Source: Marinomonas sp. TW1
GTDB taxonomy: Bacteria; Pseudomonadota; Gammaproteobacteria; Pseudomonadales; Marinomonadaceae
Direction: 5' to 3'
DNA: 64,000 nt
Assembly: GCF_001625355.1 (NCBI RefSeq)
Contig: NZ_JSEE01000012.1
Span: forward strand, 84,110-148,109
Numbering within the stretch: the stretch's first letter is position 1; every line of letters starts with the position of its first letter. Below, in pieces: positions 16,425 to 24,967 of the stretch. Position numbers and translations under genes: made by a program. Below the pieces are notes generated by a model that saw nothing but the letters and a program-made list of their open reading frames with translations, ran no database searches and was not told the DNA's origin.

Positions 16425-16464
16425 CCTCTTCAGACCACCAGCATGGCGACCCGCCATGAATATG

Positions 16465-16875
16465 TCACTCTTTATCTTTAAAGGACAAAGAAGCAGAGTT
16501 GACACAATAACGCAATCCAGTCGGCTGTGGACCATCCTCAAACACATGCCCTAGATGCGCCTCACACTGACGACAAACGATCTCAGTACGCTGCATCATC
16601 CAAGAACCATCCGTTTTCTCTTCAATGTTTGAGGTGTTGGCATCATAAAAACTTGGCCAACCGGATCCAGAATCATACTTGGTTGCCGAATCGAATAGAA
16701 ACGCCCCACAACAACGACAATGATACTCTCCAGGATCATAGAATTTTTCATATTTTCCAGTAAAAGCTCGCTCTGTGCCTTTCTTGCGCACAATATCAAA
16801 GACGTCTTCCGGCAACTCTTGCTGCCACTCTTCTTCTGATTTCACAATTTTTTCCCCGTTAACTGACTCAGTCAT
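16465..16875 (-). CDS. msrB: Peptide-methionine (R)-S-oxide reductase MsrB
   Basis: 136 residues. Reduces the R form of methionine sulfoxide in proteins, a repair enzyme of the cytoplasm. The two zinc CxxC pairs are in YHCRCCGAFLF and VCRQCEAHLGH, and the catalytic cysteine is in GLRYCVNSASL near the C-terminus; SGSGWPSFYD is also typical. Start chosen at the ATG 16873-16875, nine bases after GGGAG; an in-frame ATG at 16909-16911 would give 148 residues but has a poor ribosome binding site. Divergent from alaA. Confidence 0.93.
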   Translation of the reverse strand: MTESVNGEKIVKSEEEWQQELPEDVFDIVRKKGTERAFTGKYEKFYDPGEYHCRCCGAFLFDSATKYDSGSGWPSFYDANTSNIEEKTDGSWMMQRTEIVCRQCEAHLGHVFEDGPQPTGLRYCVNSASLSFKDKE

Positions 16876-16940
16876 CTTGAATGCTCCCAAGTTAGGTGTA
16901 AAGTTACTCATTTCGCCCAGCTATATATAAGGACAATTTG

Positions 16941-18155
16941 GTGCAAATCCGTAAATCAAACAAACTCGCCAACATCTGTTATGAAATCCGTGGACCCGTT
17001 CTTAAAGAAGCCATGCGCATGGAAGAAGAAGGTCAACGCATTTTAAAACTTAACATTGGCAATCCAGCGCCATTTGGCTTTGAAGCACCGGATGAAATTT
17101 TGGTCGACGTCATCCGTAACTTACCGACATCCCAAGGCTATTGCGAATCCAAAGGACTTTTTTCCGCCCGTAAAGCCGTCATGCAAAAATACCAAGCCAT
17201 GGGCATTAAGTCCGCTGACGTCAATCACGTATGGATGGGCAACGGCGTCAGTGAGTTAATTGTTATGGCCATGCAAGCCTTACTTAACGATGGCGATGAA
17301 ATTTTAATTCCAGCACCGGACTACCCTCTTTGGACCGCAGCGGCCACGCTTTCAGGTGGTTATGTTAGACACTACCTGTGTGACCCTGGTTCCGGCTGGC
17401 AACCTGACATTAATGATATACGTGCAAAAATCTCAAATAAGACCAAAGCGATTGTCATTATTAACCCAAACAATCCAACAGGGGCAGTGTATGAAAAAAG
17501 CCTAATACAGGCCATTGTCGATTTAGCGGATGAACACAATTTACTTATTTTCTCCGATGAAATTTATGACAAGATTCTATACGACGAAGCTCAACACATA
17601 CCAACGGCCTCACTAACAGAGGGTCGCATTCCTTGTGTCACCTTTGGCGGTTTATCCAAGGTATACCGAACGGCTGGTTTTCGTTCGGGCTGGATGACCA
17701 TTACTGGTGATCGCAGTAAAATTTCAGATTACATTGATGGCTTGGACATTCTCAGCTCGATGCGACTCTGCGCTAACGTCCCTGCACAACATGCAGTACA
17801 AACGGCACTTGGCGGTTATCAGAGCATTAATGAGCTAATTATTCCTGGCGGTCGATTATATGAACAACGTAAGGTCGCCTTTGATGTGCTAGATTCGATT
17901 CCGGGCGTCAATTGCTACAAACCTCAAGGGGCAATGTATCTGTTCCCACAACTGGACCCCAAGGTCTATCAGATACAAAATGACATGGATTTAGTGCTGC
18001 AATTTCTGCAAGAAGAGAAAGTGCTCATTGTGCAAGGCACTGGCTTTAATTGGCCAACACCGGATCACGTGCGCTTTGTGTTCCTACCACACATTGAAGA
18101 ACTCACCCCAGCAATGGAACGATTCGCTGCCTTCTTGCATAGATTGAGACGCTGA
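16941..18155 (+). CDS. alaA: Alanine-synthesising PLP aminotransferase AlaA
   Basis: 404 residues, class I aminotransferase that makes alanine from pyruvate and glutamate. It is very close to E. coli AlaA (YfbQ) through its whole length: KLNIGNPAPFGFEAPDEIL, NPNNPTGAVY, the segment YDKILYDEAQH, the PLP lysine in GGLSKVYRTAGFRSGWM, and SMRLCANVPAQHA. The start is GTG at 16941, seven bases after AAGGA; the TTG directly before it would add one residue. No ATG start fits, which is a small oddity for so conserved a gene. Confidence 0.92.
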   Translation: MQIRKSNKLANICYEIRGPVLKEAMRMEEEGQRILKLNIGNPAPFGFEAPDEILVDVIRNLPTSQGYCESKGLFSARKAVMQKYQAMGIKSADVNHVWMGNGVSELIVMAMQALLNDGDEILIPAPDYPLWTAAATLSGGYVRHYLCDPGSGWQPDINDIRAKISNKTKAIVIINPNNPTGAVYEKSLIQAIVDLADEHNLLIFSDEIYDKILYDEAQHIPTASLTEGRIPCVTFGGLSKVYRTAGFRSGWMTITGDRSKISDYIDGLDILSSMRLCANVPAQHAVQTALGGYQSINELIIPGGRLYEQRKVAFDVLDSIPGVNCYKPQGAMYLFPQLDPKVYQIQNDMDLVLQFLQEEKVLIVQGTGFNWPTPDHVRFVFLPHIEELTPAMERFAAFLHRLRR

Positions 18156-18196
18156 AATCCTTAATCTGGCATCTTGAAATAATCCATTAAAACCCC

Positions 18197-18231
18197 ACTA
18201 TGCTCCTTACCAGTCTTTCTAGGAGCATAGT
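18197..18231 (+). promoter_or_regulatory. Hairpin that buries the htpX ribosome binding site (possible RNA thermometer)
   Basis: Arms ACTATGCTCCT (18197-18207) and AGGAGCATAGT (18221-18231) form a perfect 11-base-pair stem with a 13-base loop. The Shine-Dalgarno AGGAG (18221-18225) of htpX lies wholly within the 3' arm; the start codon follows at 18235. Seen: the pairing. Inferred: translation is low until the stem melts or is bound, which suits a heat-shock membrane protease. A terminator for alaA is the alternative, but no T run follows. Confidence 0.55.
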
Positions 18232-18234
18232 AAA

Positions 18235-19113
18235 ATGCGTATCATTCTTTTCCTTTTAACCAACCTTGCGGTCATGGTCGTGGCCGGCATCGTGTTGAGT
18301 TTATTAGGCGTTAATGGCTATATGAGCAGCAATGGCTTGAACTTTAGCAATTTGCTGATTTTCTGCGCCGTATTCGGTTTTGCCGGAAGCCTTATCTCGT
18401 TGCTATTATCTAAATTTATGGCCAAACGTGGATCTGGCGCGGTAGTAATTGAACAACCAAGCAACCATAAAGAGGCTTGGCTGTTAGCTACCGTCAAAGA
18501 ACTGTCTGACAAAGCGGGCATCCGTATGCCTGAAGTCGCCGTCTTCCCATCTCATGATGCCAATGCTTTCGCAACAGGCTGGAATAAAAACGATGCCTTA
18601 GTGGCAGTTTCCAGCGGCATGCTAGACCGCTTTCCACCAGATGAAATTAAAGCGGTATTAGGTCATGAAATTGGTCATGTGGCGAATGGCGACATGGTTA
18701 CCCTTTCTTTAATACAGGGCGTGGTAAATACCTTTGTTATGTTCTTTGCCCGTATCGCGGCGTATGCGGTAGATCAATTTCTACGTAAAGACGACAACGA
18801 AGGCTCTGTGGGCTGGGGATATTACATAGCCACTTTCGTTTTTGAGATTTTATTTGGCATTTTAGCCTCCATGATTGTCATGTGGTTTTCGCGCTTCCGT
18901 GAATTTCGCGCCGATGAAGCTGGCGCAAAACTAGCCGGTAAAGGCGCCATGATCGCCGCTTTAGCGCGTTTACAGCAGGAACATGAAGAAACTCACATGC
19001 CAGACTCTATGATGGCCTTTGGTATCCGCCAAGGAAAGAGACCAACCCTAGGCGAACTCTTTTCAAGCCACCCGCCAATTCGCAACCGAATTGACGCATT
19101 ACAAAAACTCTAA
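18235..19113 (+). CDS. htpX: Membrane zinc metalloprotease HtpX
   Basis: 292 residues, usual length. An inner-membrane, heat-inducible M48 protease that works with FtsH in quality control of membrane proteins. Two N-terminal membrane segments (residues 4-24 and 34-56), the zinc motif [12 protein letters not shown] near residue 140, two more hydrophobic segments (around 155-175 and 195-215), and the third ligand glutamate in [10 protein letters not shown] are all present. The tail [13 protein letters not shown] is typical. The upstream hairpin covers its ribosome binding site, and a terminator follows. Confidence 0.96.
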   Translation: MRIILFLLTNLAVMVVAGIVLSLLGVNGYMSSNGLNFSNLLIFCAVFGFAGSLISLLLSKFMAKRGSGAVVIEQPSNHKEAWLLATVKELSDKAGIRMPEVAVFPSHDANAFATGWNKNDALVAVSSGMLDRFPPDEIKAVLGHEIGHVANGDMVTLSLIQGVVNTFVMFFARIAAYAVDQFLRKDDNEGSVGWGYYIATFVFEILFGILASMIVMWFSRFREFRADEAGAKLAGKGAMIAALARLQQEHEETHMPDSMMAFGIRQGKRPTLGELFSSHPPIRNRIDALQKL

Positions 19114-19131
19114 TGAGTTAATGCCAAAACA

Positions 19132-19160
19132 AAAATGCCAGCAATTTTGCTGGCATTTTT
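19132..19160. terminator. Terminator after htpX
   Basis: AAAATGCCAGCAA and TTGCTGGCATTTT pair perfectly over a 2-base loop and end in TTTTT, 18 bases after the stop codon. Probably serves the convergent PilZ gene as well. Confidence 0.88.
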
Positions 19161-19188
19161 TATGTTATTGATACGCTCTTGAACGTCG

Positions 19189-19905
19189 TTATTTTTTCTT
19201 CAATGTGTCTAATATATAGGCCATAAGTGGAATGCCATTATCCTTAGAAAGGTTCACAAATCGGATCCCATAGACGTAAAAATACTCCACCCCCATACGG
19301 GTAAGAAATTCATTATCCACCATACTTGCTTGAACTTGCTCTAACATCTGAATTTCTTGTGAACGAATTTCACAATCCAATTTCAGCAGTTGAACATAAG
19401 GGCCCACTTTAACACTACACGCCATTTTCATGGTCTGGCTGACGGCACCAAAATCCTCTTTTGAAATCAGCTTAGCACCACCATAACTTAAATCGGTAAT
19501 AATGGCAGAAGAAGCGGCCGGAATAGAAGTATCACTATCGTCCCCTTCCACATTACTAATCAGTCTTGTTTCAACCCTTACCGCCTGCCTAACCTCTGAA
19601 GCTTCAACATAGTTCGGATAGGCAATGTGCAAGTGAGCAGCCGGCTCCAGGTAACTTTTTGCCACTTTGCTAGAAAATGCGCATACATGAGTGCTCAGCA
19701 TTAACCGTATGTTAACGACCTGACTGTCACGAACCAGAATGTTTTTACCATTCAATTTCGGACAAGAAAGAATCAAAGAAACGCCTGGGAGATTCCCCAA
19801 CACCTTCACCATATGGCGACCTGGTGGCGAAATAAATTCCAATTGCACACTCGTGCCAATGGGCACATCAAGGTCGCCTAAATCAACCTGCATTACTCCA
19901 GCCAT
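19189..19905 (-). CDS. YcgR-like c-di-GMP-binding PilZ protein (flagellar brake type)
   Basis: 238 residues. An N-terminal YcgR-like beta domain (VPIGTSVQLEF through about residue 95) is followed by a PilZ domain. Both c-di-GMP motifs are there: RQAVR (RxxxR) near residue 108 and DLSYGGAKL (D/NxSxxG) near residue 138. Proteins of this type slow or redirect flagellar rotation, or act on other outputs, when c-di-GMP is high. AAGG sits six bases before the ATG. No flagellar gene is nearby, so the target is not shown by context. Confidence 0.82.
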   Translation of the reverse strand: MAGVMQVDLGDLDVPIGTSVQLEFISPPGRHMVKVLGNLPGVSLILSCPKLNGKNILVRDSQVVNIRLMLSTHVCAFSSKVAKSYLEPAAHLHIAYPNYVEASEVRQAVRVETRLISNVEGDDSDTSIPAASSAIITDLSYGGAKLISKEDFGAVSQTMKMACSVKVGPYVQLLKLDCEIRSQEIQMLEQVQASMVDNEFLTRMGVEYFYVYGIRFVNLSKDNGIPLMAYILDTLKKK

Positions 19906-19923
19906 GCTTTACCTTAGTATTAT

Positions 19924-21054
19924 TTATGATTGATTGAAGCCAACTGCTGTCAAACTAGCCTGCTCAGAATCATGCTGCACCTGACAAGTATTAAATTCAT
20001 CACGTTCAACGTAGTTCTTTCTAAGCCAATCAAATGTGTTCTCTTTTGTATTTTGTCGATATTGATACCGTAAACGAGCATCATCTCTAGCCACATCATA
20101 AAGGGCATGCATGCTTCTCGCCAGCATTTCTTCTTTACAAACCCCGTCAAACACTTGAATAGATGTGATATTTCCTGCACTGACGGCTTCTTTGTAGGGG
20201 ATTTTTGTTGGTTGTTGTAAAAATTCACACAAGGCTTGGTAGACCATCCAACTGCCCTTCTCACGGCCTTGTTTACTGTATCCTGCAATGTGCGGTGTAG
20301 CGATATCCACAAGCGACAACAAGGATGGGTTGATACTCGGCTCACCATGCCAAACATCCATAACCAAATGCAACTGCCCCTGTAATTCATGATATCGTGC
20401 CATTAATGCCGATTCATTTATCACACCACCTCGGCCAGCCGAGATAATAACGCTGTCGGCCGACACTCGTTCGAGCTCTGCCACATTAAGCATATCGACC
20501 GTCGGATACGGTCCCATTTTCGTCAAAGGAGCATGTAGGGAAATAACCTGACAGGACAAAACCTCGGTTAACGAGACAAAATTGGCCGCTTCATTATTCT
20601 CGTGTTGCTTTAATGGATCGTAAACACAAACATCACAACCTAACGCTTTAAACCTTTGATAGACCGTTTTACCCACATTGCCAAAGCCAATTATGCCAAT
20701 TTTACGATCTAACCATTTCACATCCTTAGTAAGGTATAAATGGCCTAAGCCACTGAAGACGTAATCGGCCACGGCCTGAGCATTGCATCCAGGCGCACTC
20801 GAAAATTGAATGCCTTTTTGCGCAAGGTAATCTAAATCAATATGATCAACACCAATCGTCGCGCTGCCAACGAAGCGAATTCCACTTCCTTCTAGCAAGG
20901 CTTTGTTTACCTTAGTAACAGACCTCACCAGTAAAATATCCGCCTGCTTAACTTGCTCATGAGTTAAGTTACGGCCATTTACTAAAGTTACTTCGCCTAA
21001 ATGTGAAAATAGTGCTTCCACCTTAGGCATGTTCTCATCTGCAATAATCTTCAT
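19924..21054 (-). CDS. pdxB: Erythronate-4-phosphate dehydrogenase
   Basis: 376 residues. Oxidises 4-phosphoerythronate in the DXP-independent branch of pyridoxal 5'-phosphate synthesis, with NAD. The start MKIIADENMPKVEALFS is a PdxB signature; the D-2-hydroxyacid dehydrogenase fold shows in GSATIGVDHIDLDYL, the NAD motif IGIIGFGNVGKTVYQRF near residue 118, and the catalytic histidine in IATPHIAGYS. The C-terminal PdxB dimerisation region follows. It overlaps the end of epmC by 20 bases, so the pair is one operon. Confidence 0.95.
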   Translation of the reverse strand: MKIIADENMPKVEALFSHLGEVTLVNGRNLTHEQVKQADILLVRSVTKVNKALLEGSGIRFVGSATIGVDHIDLDYLAQKGIQFSSAPGCNAQAVADYVFSGLGHLYLTKDVKWLDRKIGIIGFGNVGKTVYQRFKALGCDVCVYDPLKQHENNEAANFVSLTEVLSCQVISLHAPLTKMGPYPTVDMLNVAELERVSADSVIISAGRGGVINESALMARYHELQGQLHLVMDVWHGEPSINPSLLSLVDIATPHIAGYSKQGREKGSWMVYQALCEFLQQPTKIPYKEAVSAGNITSIQVFDGVCKEEMLARSMHALYDVARDDARLRYQYRQNTKENTFDWLRKNYVERDEFNTCQVQHDSEQASLTAVGFNQS

Positions 21055-21577
21055 ATTTTTGCTTTAAAAACTCACTCAAATCTTGATTAGGATGGCGTTG
21101 TGCTAGTAAATAGCGCGAAAATAACAAAGCCCTTTCAGGCAGGCTCCATTCACTTATATAGCGATCAACTTGACGCATAACGGCTTGTTCAAAGGGTAAA
21201 GGATCGTATTCAGGTAAGGCTAAATTGTCCACACTGACGCGAAAATCCAATCCGGCGGCCCAATGCAAAAGACACTCAACGGCTTGCGGTTTGACCTCCA
21301 CCTGCTCAAATTGCTTTTGCGTAGTCAAATTACGGGCGTCAGATTCATACCAATAACCATAATCTTCAAGACGCCGACGCTCAGCGCCTGCGATGCACCA
21401 ATGACCAATCTCATGTAAAGCACTTGATACATAATCAAGACGAAATAAAATTGTCGCAGGTTCATTTGAGGTTGCCGGACGATACAAAGGCTCTTCGGCA
21501 TTACCAATCAAACAAGTGTTAAAAGACGATAAAAAGCAGGCATCAAAGGCAGCAACAAGTTGAGTAACACTTGCCAA
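21035..21577 (-). CDS. epmC: Elongation factor P hydroxylase EpmC (YfcM)
   Basis: 180 residues. Adds a hydroxyl to the modified lysine of EF-P, the last step after EpmA and EpmB. The metal-binding HEIGHWCIAGAERRRLEDYGYWY segment near residue 55 is the family hallmark. The start is TTG at 21575-21577 with GGAGA seven bases upstream; no better start is visible. EF-P and EpmAB genes are not in the window. Coupled to pdxB by overlap. Confidence 0.9.
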   Translation of the reverse strand: MASVTQLVAAFDACFLSSFNTCLIGNAEEPLYRPATSNEPATILFRLDYVSSALHEIGHWCIAGAERRRLEDYGYWYESDARNLTTQKQFEQVEVKPQAVECLLHWAAGLDFRVSVDNLALPEYDPLPFEQAVMRQVDRYISEWSLPERALLFSRYLLAQRHPNQDLSEFLKQKYEDYCR

Positions 21578-21620
21578 TACAGATTCTCCAAAAGATAAGA
21601 ATTATCACATAAGAAATAAA

Positions 21621-21657
21621 AATGCGCCATGTAAAGCCGCTCTCTACATGGCGCATT
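21621..21657 (-). terminator. Terminator of gcvT
   Basis: Perfect 13-base-pair stem (AATGCGCCATGTA with TACATGGCGCATT, 11-base loop) followed on the minus strand by TTTTTATTT; it lies 34 bases after the gcvT stop. Confidence 0.9.
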
Positions 21658-21691
21658 AACAGATGACAAATCGGATGATGATTAAATACGC

Positions 21692-22792
21692 TTAACCGCG
21701 ATAATAACGAGAGGGCACAAATGGCATACTTGCCTGAGTTAACGCAATTTGCTTACCGCGCATCTCTGCAAAAACAGGCTCACCTGATTCAAGCGCAGAC
21801 GTTAACACGTAAGCCATCAAAATAGGCTGAGACAAACTGGGGGAAAAGCCACCACTGGTCACTTGCCCTACTTTGGTACCGTCAGCTGTCACCAGCTCAA
21901 CCCCTTCACGAACTGGCGCTCGACCCTCAACAAGGTAACCAACACGCTTCTTAGTAGGTTTTTGATCAAACTGAGGCAGAATGACATCCGCCCCGACGAA
22001 TTGACCAGCACGTTCTCCACCCACACGACGGACTTTCTGAATTGCCCAATTCAAGGACGCCTCAACCGGCGTGGTGTTAGTATCAAGGTCATGACCATAC
22101 AAACATAAACCAGCTTCCAATCTTAAAGAGTCGCGCGCCCCAAGACCAATCCACTCAACCTCATTTTGAGACAACAAGGCTTGAGAAAATTCCGCCGCGT
22201 GCGCGTTAGGAACCGAAATTTCGTAGCCATCTTCTCCTGTGTAACCAGAGCAGCTAACCCAAAGCTCGACGCCTTGCCAAATAAACACCAAGCTCTGCAT
22301 AAAGGTCATTTGAGCCGCCTCCGGCACAAGGCGAGAAAACACCTCACGTGCTTTGGGGCCCTGAATCGCCAATAAGGCACGATCTTCAACTATCTCAACT
22401 TGTGAGGTCGTCAATTGGCTTTGTAGATAAGCAATGTCCTGCTCTTTACAAGCCGCATTTACCACCATAAACACGTCGTCACCCCAGTTGGCAAACATTA
22501 GATCATCAGCAATCCCACCCTTTTCAGTGGTAAACATGCCATATCGCTGCATACCTTTTGCCAAGCCAAGCACATCAACGGGCAAAATCGCTTCAAGCTC
22601 AGATTTAACATTCGCGCCTTTTAAAATGACCTGCCCCATATGGGAAACATCAAATAATCCGGCATGTTCTCGTGTCCACAAGTGCTCTTTCTTTACGCCC
22701 AATGGATACTGCACAGGCATTTCATAACCTGCAAACTCAACCATTCTGGCATCACTAGCAATGTGCTGTTCATATAAGGCGGTATGTTTCAT
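21692..22792 (-). CDS. gcvT: Aminomethyltransferase, glycine cleavage T protein
   Basis: 366 residues. Moves the methylene group from the lipoyl arm of GcvH to tetrahydrofolate and releases ammonia. The start MKHTALYEQH, then MVEFAGYEMPVQYP, DVSHMGQ, RALLAIQGPKA and CSGYTGEDGYEISV are T-protein motifs. I used the ATG at 22790-22792, where the homology begins; the open frame runs 37 codons further upstream through the control region but that part is not protein-like. It is split from gcvH and gcvP, being divergent from glyA-gcvH-gcvP, with shared palindromic sites between. Confidence 0.94.
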   Translation of the reverse strand: MKHTALYEQHIASDARMVEFAGYEMPVQYPLGVKKEHLWTREHAGLFDVSHMGQVILKGANVKSELEAILPVDVLGLAKGMQRYGMFTTEKGGIADDLMFANWGDDVFMVVNAACKEQDIAYLQSQLTTSQVEIVEDRALLAIQGPKAREVFSRLVPEAAQMTFMQSLVFIWQGVELWVSCSGYTGEDGYEISVPNAHAAEFSQALLSQNEVEWIGLGARDSLRLEAGLCLYGHDLDTNTTPVEASLNWAIQKVRRVGGERAGQFVGADVILPQFDQKPTKKRVGYLVEGRAPVREGVELVTADGTKVGQVTSGGFSPSLSQPILMAYVLTSALESGEPVFAEMRGKQIALTQASMPFVPSRYYRG

Positions 22793-22823
22793 TTTATTAC
22801 CTGCAAGATTCTTGTTTGAGAAA

Positions 22824-22839
22824 GTTTCCAATTGGAAAC
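22824..22839. promoter_or_regulatory. Perfect 16-base palindrome, copy 1 (gcvT side)
   Basis: GTTTCCAATTGGAAAC is its own reverse complement and starts 32 bases upstream of the gcvT start codon. An identical copy lies at 22991-23006. Two identical sites in one divergent control region suggest binding by a dimeric regulator of the glycine cleavage genes; the regulator is not identified. Confidence 0.7.
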
Positions 22840-22933
22840 AGGTTACCCAAAAGGCAGAGGTGTTGACAAGTACCATTAGGCTTTTATTTAAACCAAACAC
22901 CACATTGAAGCGTAGAAGATTGATAACAAATCA

Positions 22934-22945
22934 GACCGTTCGGTC
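22934..22945. promoter_or_regulatory. 12-base palindrome resembling a TetR-family operator
   Basis: GACCGTTCGGTC lies between the two 16-base palindromes. Its form (GACCGNNCGGTC) recalls operators bound by several TetR-family repressors; whether one acts here is unknown. Confidence 0.45.
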
Positions 22946-22990
22946 AAACTCACCGCGAGAACTTTTTTTTGGAAGAAGTGAGTTTTTCGT

Positions 22991-23006
22991 GTTTCCAATT
23001 GGAAAC
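22991..23006. promoter_or_regulatory. Perfect 16-base palindrome, copy 2 (glyA side)
   Basis: Exact repeat of GTTTCCAATTGGAAAC, 167 bases from copy 1 and 158 bases upstream of the glyA start. The rest of the 372-base gcvT-glyA gap shows no riboswitch-like fold that I can recognise. Confidence 0.7.
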
Positions 23007-23164
23007 TTTTTGATTATGATAAGCAAAAATTGACGTGAACAGGACAATGACTGACGCTCTAAGAAAGATGATCTTTTTTCATCACCTTAGACTGCCAAAG
23101 TGTTATTATAGCGAAGACTCATTGTCTTATGGGCATACATGTTTATTTAAGAGGAAATTTCCCC

Positions 23165-24442
23165 ATGGCCAACACCGAAGCCTTTTTCAGCCAAACGCTC
23201 GCTGAGCGAGATCCTGAACTTTATGCAACGATTACAGAAGAGCAAGAACGCCAAGAAACTGGCATTGAGTTGATTGCCTCTGAAAACATCACTTCAAAAG
23301 CCGTACTTGAAGCGCAAGGTTCTGTGCTGACAAACAAATACGCGGAAGGTTACCCAAACCGTCGTTATTACGGTGGCTGTGAAGCCGTTGACGTGACCGA
23401 GCAATTGGCCATTGACCGCGCGAAGCAATTATTTAACTGTGAATTTGTCAATGTGCAGCCACACTCAGGCGCACAAGCAAATGGTGCGGTTATGCTAGCA
23501 CTATTACAACCAGGCGATACCATTCTTGGTATGTCACTTGATGCAGGCGGTCACTTAACACACGGTGCGCCACCAGCTCAGTCGGGCAAATGGTTTAATG
23601 CCGTTCAATACCAAGTTAACCCTGATACGCTATTAATCGACTACGATGCCATCGAAGCGCAAGCACTAGAGTGCAAACCTAAAATGATCATCGCTGGTGG
23701 TTCTGCAATCCCTCGCGTCATCGATTTCAAACGTTTCCGTGAAATCGCAGACAAGGTTGGTGCCTACTTATTTGTCGACATGGCTCACATCGCCGGCTTG
23801 GTTGCAACAGGCGCTCACCCTTCACCACTTCCACACGCTCACGTTGTGACAACAACGACTCACAAGACATTGCGCGGTCCTCGTGGCGGCATGATCTTGT
23901 CTAACGATTTGGATTTGGGCAAGAAAATTAACTCCGCCGTCTTCCCAGGCTACCAAGGTGGTCCACTAATGCACGTGATTGCCGGTAAAGCGGTTGCATT
24001 CGGTGAAGCATTGAAGCCTGAGTTCAAAACGTACATTGACCAAGTTGTTACTAACGCCAAAGTACTAGCCGAAGTGATGATTGAACGTGGCTGTGATGTA
24101 GTCACCGGCGGTACTGACAATCACCTAATGCTCGTTGACCTACGTCCAAAAGGCATTAAAGGTAATATGGCGGATAAAGCACTGGAACGTGCTGGTATCA
24201 CTTGTAATAAAAACGGCATCCCGTTTGATACGGAAAAACCAATGATCACATCCGGTATTCGTATTGGTACGCCTGCTGCGACTTCTCGTGGTTTTGGTGA
24301 GGAAGAATTCCGTAAAGTGGGTCACCTAATCAGTGATGTCTTAGATGGTCTAGTGGCAATGCCAGAAGGCAACGCCGAAGTAGAAGCTCGCGTACTTGCA
24401 GAAGTGAAAGAACTTTGCAAACGCTTCCCACTTTACCGCTAA
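23165..24442 (+). CDS. glyA: Serine hydroxymethyltransferase
   Basis: 425 residues. PLP enzyme that interconverts serine and glycine with tetrahydrofolate. [19 protein letters not shown], the segment [23 protein letters not shown] and the PLP lysine in [14 protein letters not shown] near residue 240 are all canonical. Start at the ATG 23165 with AGAGGA nine bases upstream; an in-frame earlier start at 23129 lacks homology. It heads glyA-gcvH-gcvP, so this copy is probably tied to glycine breakdown; a second housekeeping glyA elsewhere is likely. Confidence 0.95.
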   Translation: MANTEAFFSQTLAERDPELYATITEEQERQETGIELIASENITSKAVLEAQGSVLTNKYAEGYPNRRYYGGCEAVDVTEQLAIDRAKQLFNCEFVNVQPHSGAQANGAVMLALLQPGDTILGMSLDAGGHLTHGAPPAQSGKWFNAVQYQVNPDTLLIDYDAIEAQALECKPKMIIAGGSAIPRVIDFKRFREIADKVGAYLFVDMAHIAGLVATGAHPSPLPHAHVVTTTTHKTLRGPRGGMILSNDLDLGKKINSAVFPGYQGGPLMHVIAGKAVAFGEALKPEFKTYIDQVVTNAKVLAEVMIERGCDVVTGGTDNHLMLVDLRPKGIKGNMADKALERAGITCNKNGIPFDTEKPMITSGIRIGTPAATSRGFGEEEFRKVGHLISDVLDGLVAMPEGNAEVEARVLAEVKELCKRFPLYR

Positions 24443-24450
24443 TCAACATG

Positions 24451-24478
24451 CCCAAGAGGATTTCCTCTTGGGTATTTT
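24451..24478 (+). terminator. Hairpin terminator or attenuator between glyA and gcvH
   Basis: CCCAAGAGGA and TCCTCTTGGG pair perfectly (2-base loop) and are followed by TATTTTTTT. It lies between two genes of one pathway, 20 bases before the gcvH start, so it may reduce rather than end transcription. Confidence 0.8.
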
Positions 24479-24497
24479 TTTAAGAGGCAAACAACCT

Positions 24498-24881
24498 ATG
24501 AGCACTATCCCAGAAAATTTGAAATACGCTGATTCACATGAGTGGGTTCTAGACAATGGTGATGGCACTGTCACGGTTGGTATTACGGATCACGCACAAG
24601 ACTTGCTTGGCGATGTTGTTTACGTCGAATTACCTGAAGTAGGCGCAGCCACAACGGCTTCAGAGCAATTTTCACTAATTGAATCGGTAAAAGCGGCATC
24701 AGACATCTATGCCCCAGTTAATGGTGAGATCATTGAAGTCAATGAAGCACTAGAAGATGCCCCTGAGCTAATCAACGAAGAGCCTTATGAAGGCGCTTGG
24801 ATTGCTAAAATCAAGCTTAGCGACCCAGCGGATCTTGATAAATTACTCAACGCATCAGGCTACGCTGACTCCATTGAGTAA
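24498..24881 (+). CDS. gcvH: Glycine cleavage H protein
   Basis: 127 residues, the lipoyl carrier that shuttles the aminomethyl group between GcvP, GcvT and lipoamide dehydrogenase. LKYADSHEWV at the start and the lipoylated lysine in SLIESVKAASD near residue 65 are diagnostic. Start at the ATG 24498 with AAGAGG upstream. Followed after 86 bases by gcvP. Confidence 0.95.
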   Translation: MSTIPENLKYADSHEWVLDNGDGTVTVGITDHAQDLLGDVVYVELPEVGAATTASEQFSLIESVKAASDIYAPVNGEIIEVNEALEDAPELINEEPYEGAWIAKIKLSDPADLDKLLNASGYADSIE

Positions 24882-24904
24882 TTAGACTCACATTCGAATT
24901 GCCC

Positions 24905-24930
24905 TGCTCTTTCACGACCATGAAAGAGCA
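24905..24930 (+). other. Hairpin between gcvH and gcvP
   Basis: TGCTCTTTCA and TGAAAGAGCA form a perfect 10-base-pair stem over 6 bases. No T run follows, so it may protect or process the mRNA. Confidence 0.5.
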
Positions 24931-24967
24931 CATTCTCTACTCTCTTCTTTTAATAGGTGATTGAACT

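Noticed and set aside
22793..22903. N-terminal extension of GcvT by 37 residues
   Set aside because: It would run through the palindromic operator and lacks homology; the usual MKHT start is at 22792.
22793..23164. Glycine riboswitch before gcvT or glyA
   Set aside because: I could not find the conserved tandem aptamer segments; symmetric protein-type sites are visible instead.
23129..23164. Longer start of GlyA by 12 residues
   Set aside because: The extension has no family match, while the ATG at 23165 has a ribosome binding site and normal N-terminus.
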